Below are positions 61,491 to 64,000 of a DNA stretch of 64,000 nucleotides, in pieces; the stretch's first letter is position 1; the number at the start of each line of letters is the position of its first letter. The notes under the pieces were generated by a model, which searched no databases, had not been told where the DNA came from, and saw only the letters and a program-made list of their open reading frames with translations. The stretch spans positions 3,151,501-3,215,500 of the forward strand of contig JADJLG010000001.1 of assembly GCA_016710235.1 (NCBI GenBank), written 5' to 3'. A program made the translations under genes and the position numbers. The stretch is from Saprospiraceae bacterium (GTDB taxonomy: Bacteria > Bacteroidota > Bacteroidia > Chitinophagales > Saprospiraceae).

Positions 61491-62428
61491 TTTTATTTAA
61501 ATTGCAAACTGATTGATTGAAATCTAAATCGATACACCAGGTTTAAACAACTTCTGAAACAGGTTTTATGTACAGCCAGCCAAAACAATAAATTGAGAAT
61601 CCTTTGCATTCCTAAGGGATACAAAAATGAATTTAATTTTCCAGGATTGATGTGTGGTTCTTTGAATTCAAATGATCAATTATAACGATGCTTTCTCGAG
61701 GCTGCTTCACAGACAAAAATTAGAATTTTAATACTAATATTAGAACAACAATAATTTCTACCTGAAGAAGGTCCTCTTAACAAGCGTTAATACAACCCAA
61801 GATACTTGATCTGCTTTATAGTAACTGCCCATATTCAGAGTTGTAATTTACCGCTTTTGGTTCAAAATATCTTATCTCTTATATATTTTTCACCAAACGT
61901 CAAAAGCTCCAGGAAACTAAGTCCCGGAATTCATACAGGATCGAATCCCATTTTAAATATTAAATTGCAACCGAGCTTGATTTTAACTTGAAGAACAGAG
62001 GCAATTATTTAAACAGTGGTGTCTGATTTTTAAAGCAGTATGATCAGATAGTTTTCTAACCTTAATACATACAAGCGTTTAAGGTGATCTTTAAATTAAG
62101 TTCATTTGACTGCGTTAGGAGAATTTTTGGGCTATACTTTGCACAAATATAAACATGTAAGTTGTATTGCTTTGGCATGTAGCCCATTCATTAATAAGCT
62201 TATTATTTTAACGCACTTTTAAAAAAAGATGGAAATATAAATTGCGTTCTAAGCAAGGGGAGTCCCAAGTTTGAGAAACCTAATAAGGCACATTCTGGAA
62301 CTTTAGCGGAATCCTTTGCCAACTCCATAAAACATAGCAATGTCCATTACAATGTTTGATATAGAAGTTATCAATCAAAGTTTCAAAACTCTTTTTTTTC
62401 AATCTCATTCATTTACCCGACCAAAATA
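61491..62428. other. Non-coding or decayed region
   Basis: 938 nt with stops in all six frames and no recognisable relic, RNA or repeat. A tRNA-like GGATCGAATCC near 61938 has no matching stems. Confidence 0.5.
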
Positions 62429-63139
62429 TCATTCATTACCATATTGAAAAAGAATAATATAGTAATTCCCAGCAGAATACCTGCTCCATATCGGCTCGAG
62501 AAAGATAAAGAAAAAATTTAAAATGTATTTCAAAATAGGAATTTTAAACCAAAAATAAAAATCAAATGCAGTTGTTTTTTTTGATTCAATAATCCGGTAT
62601 CCTTGTTTATCAAACAGTTCATTAAGCTGAATATTTGTCCATTCCAATTGAGGTTGATTGTTTTTTAATTTATATTCTTTATAGTTTTTCGAATCAATGT
62701 CGGAAACAATTAAAATTATAAATTTGGGCAAAACTGAATTATTCAAAAAAATCTTAGTGGGATCATCTATGAGTAGGATCGAATTGACAAATAACCAAAT
62801 TGAATCTGAATGTTCAAATCGATAATTTTCATATGTACAGTTTATTGACTCAAAATCAGGAAATAAAGCAAATGATGATTTTAGACTTTCTATCAATTTA
62901 GGGTTATTGTCAACTAGACAAAAGTGGTTGTTTATCCCCATATTTCTCAGTGCGATAGGAATATAAGCTTCCCCACAAGGCAAATCGATAATTTTCTCTC
63001 TATTTTTTAATTCAGGATATTTGTAAATCAGGTTTTTAATTTCTTTTGCCCAAACCCAATGAGGATACCTGAAGCTTTGAATTTTCCTAGAAAAAAATTG
63101 ATGTTTTGATTTCAGAACTAAAATAGTGCGGGCTAACAT
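62429..63139 (-). CDS. Class I SAM-dependent methyltransferase-like protein with C-terminal hydrophobic tail
   Basis: 236 aa. SAM-binding motif I appears as IIDLPCGEAYIPIALRNMG and motif II as FCLVDNNPKLIESL; IILIVSDIDSKNYKEY follows. The C terminus has a hydrophobic segment (WFKIPILKYILNFFFIFLEP) that may attach it to the membrane. The Gly-rich loop reads LPCGEAY instead of D-x-G-x-G, so SAM binding is plausible but not certain. Very AT-rich, near rpoC on the same strand but behind a terminator. Substrate unknown. Confidence 0.7.
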   Translation of the reverse strand: MLARTILVLKSKHQFFSRKIQSFRYPHWVWAKEIKNLIYKYPELKNREKIIDLPCGEAYIPIALRNMGINNHFCLVDNNPKLIESLKSSFALFPDFESINCTYENYRFEHSDSIWLFVNSILLIDDPTKIFLNNSVLPKFIILIVSDIDSKNYKEYKLKNNQPQLEWTNIQLNELFDKQGYRIIESKKTTAFDFYFWFKIPILKYILNFFFIFLEPIWSRYSAGNYYIILFQYGNE

Positions 63140-63197
63140 AGAATTCTGGGCATAAGTGAAACTTAATCAAATCTTTATCTTTATTTTCTAAAAAAGA

Positions 63198-63224
63198 AAG
63201 CCATTTCCTGTATGGAAATGGCTT
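63198..63224 (-). terminator. Rho-independent terminator of rpoC
   Basis: 11-bp perfect stem (63198-63208 with 63214-63224) and 5-nt loop; on the minus strand the stem is followed by TTTCTTTTTT. It begins about 50 nt after the rpoC stop codon. Confidence 0.9.
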
Positions 63225-63272
63225 CAATATTAATCCTTGATAATATAATTCTAAACATGAGCAGAAGGGCGC

Positions 63273-64000
63273 TTACCCCAGCTGCATTTTGGATTTAACC
63301 AACAAATCATTGTATCGCTTTGAGCCAGTACCTGCAGGGATTTTCTTACCAATAATTACGTTTTCTTTCAAACCTGAAAGATCATCAACTTTTGCTGCAA
63401 TAGCGGCTGAACTCAAGACTTTGGTAGTTTCCTGGAACGAAGCTGCTGAAATCCAACTACTTGTACCCAATGAAGCCCTTGTAATACCAAGCAATAACGA
63501 ACTGGAAGTTGCAGGAATAGCATCCCGATATTCTACCAATTTTTTATCGTTACGCTTTAGGTAAGAATTTTCTTCCTGGATTTGGCGCATGGTTACCAAT
63601 TGCCCGCGTTTCAATTTAGCAGATTCTCCCGCTTCAGAAATCACTTTTTTGTCAAAAATATCGTCATTTGCATTCACAAAATCCCAACGATCTACGGGCT
63701 CTCCTTCTAATAATGTAGTATCTCCCGGATCTTCTATTTGTACCCAACGCATCATTTGTCTAACGATCACTTCAATGTGTTTGTCATTGATATTGATACC
63801 TTGTGAACGGTACACCTCTTGGACTCCATTTACCAAATAGGATTGTACAGCGAATATTCCTTTGATATTAAGTATATCTCTAGGTGCTGTAGTTCCATCG
63901 GATAATGGCGTACCAGCTCGTACAAAATCTCCTTCCTGAACCAATATGTGTTTGGACAAGCCTATCAGATATTTTCTTCTCTGTTGTGTTCGCTCATCTT
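63273..64000 (-). CDS. rpoC: DNA-directed RNA polymerase subunit beta' (C-terminal part; 5' end beyond the window)
   Basis: The last 241 codons of rpoC. The frame is open to the right edge (DERTQQRRKYLIGLSKHILV precedes the first possible start at 63959), so the gene continues outside the window. Characteristic C-terminal blocks: VQEVYRSQGININDKHIEVI, RQMMRWVQIEDPGDTTLLEG, PATSSSLLLGITRASLGTSS, WISAASFQETTKVLSSAAI, LKENVIIGKKIPAGTGSKRY. Complete at its C terminus, which ends in KSKMQLG. Confidence 0.97.
   Translation of the reverse strand, partial: DERTQQRRKYLIGLSKHILVQEGDFVRAGTPLSDGTTAPRDILNIKGIFAVQSYLVNGVQEVYRSQGININDKHIEVIVRQMMRWVQIEDPGDTTLLEGEPVDRWDFVNANDDIFDKKVISEAGESAKLKRGQLVTMRQIQEENSYLKRNDKKLVEYRDAIPATSSSLLLGITRASLGTSSWISAASFQETTKVLSSAAIAAKVDDLSGLKENVIIGKKIPAGTGSKRYNDLLVKSKMQLG

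Noticed and set aside
61930..61955. GGATCGAATCC resembling a tRNA T-arm
   Set aside because: No acceptor, D or anticodon stems could be folded around it.

Overview
The window is AT-rich chromosomal DNA of a member of the Bacteroidota, most likely of the Saprospiria/Sphingobacteriia side of the phylum. The evidence is the fused lpxC-fabZ gene, five proteins with type IX secretion (T9SS, Por-secretion) C-terminal domains, a DUF1800/DUF1501 pair, a bacillithiol gene (bshB1), the absence of Shine-Dalgarno sequences, and repeated use of the Bacteroidota promoter (TTTG, about 20 nt, TAnnTTTG). The placement below phylum is inference. Most of the window is ordinary core genome; accessory or decayed stretches lie at about 35-39 kb and 59.5-63.1 kb.

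Layout. 0.1-5.4 kb: GT9 glycosyltransferase, secreted M4 metalloprotease, a lipoprotein and a Cys-rich secreted protein. 5.4-8.5 kb: haem-binding c-type protein and a secreted GH2 beta-mannosidase. 8.5-15.7 kb, minus strand: an operon-like run lpxD, lpxC/fabZ, lpxA, ABC ATPase, DUF1800, DUF1501 (lipid A synthesis followed by surface proteins). 15.8-22.2 kb, plus strand: TPR-glycosyltransferase-like membrane protein, recN, fabI, outer-membrane porin. 22.3-28.3 kb, minus strand: LOG-family hydrolase, a sigma-54 activator that lacks a DNA-binding domain, an M20 amidohydrolase, a large GT2 protein and recR. 28.5-34.6 kb: pyruvate dehydrogenase E2, OmpA/TSP3 protein, glutamate-type dehydrogenase, and a ureohydrolase-fold protein missing active-site residues. 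35-40.4 kb: a T9SS cargo, a Cys-rich lipoprotein with a probable frameshift in an A8 run, a decayed IS30-family transposase, and a BNR-repeat T9SS cargo. 40.5-48.9 kb: fatty acid desaturase, DODA-type dioxygenase, the three-gene transhydrogenase pntAA-pntAB-pntB, and a polyprenyl synthase divergent from a YtcJ-type amidohydrolase. 49-57.5 kb: bshB1-fabH, a divergent pair of cell-envelope proteins (one with a VWA domain), lepA and threonine aldolase. 57.5-64 kb: a dockerin-like T9SS cargo, an IS30 element inserted into a tiny two- or three-gene cluster, a methyltransferase, and the 3' part of rpoC, which runs off the right edge.

Working together: lpxD, lpxC/fabZ and lpxA with fabI and fabH cover envelope lipid synthesis; pnt supplies NADPH; the surface proteins are T9SS cargo, but no T9SS machinery lies in the window. 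No tRNA, rRNA or CRISPR array was found. The least explained items are the X-Y-Z small-gene cluster split by IS30 (59.8-61.5 kb), the IS30 relic at 38.1-38.8 kb, the A8-tract lipoprotein, the regulator without a DNA-binding domain, and several genes whose -7 box lies only 4-6 nt from the start codon.
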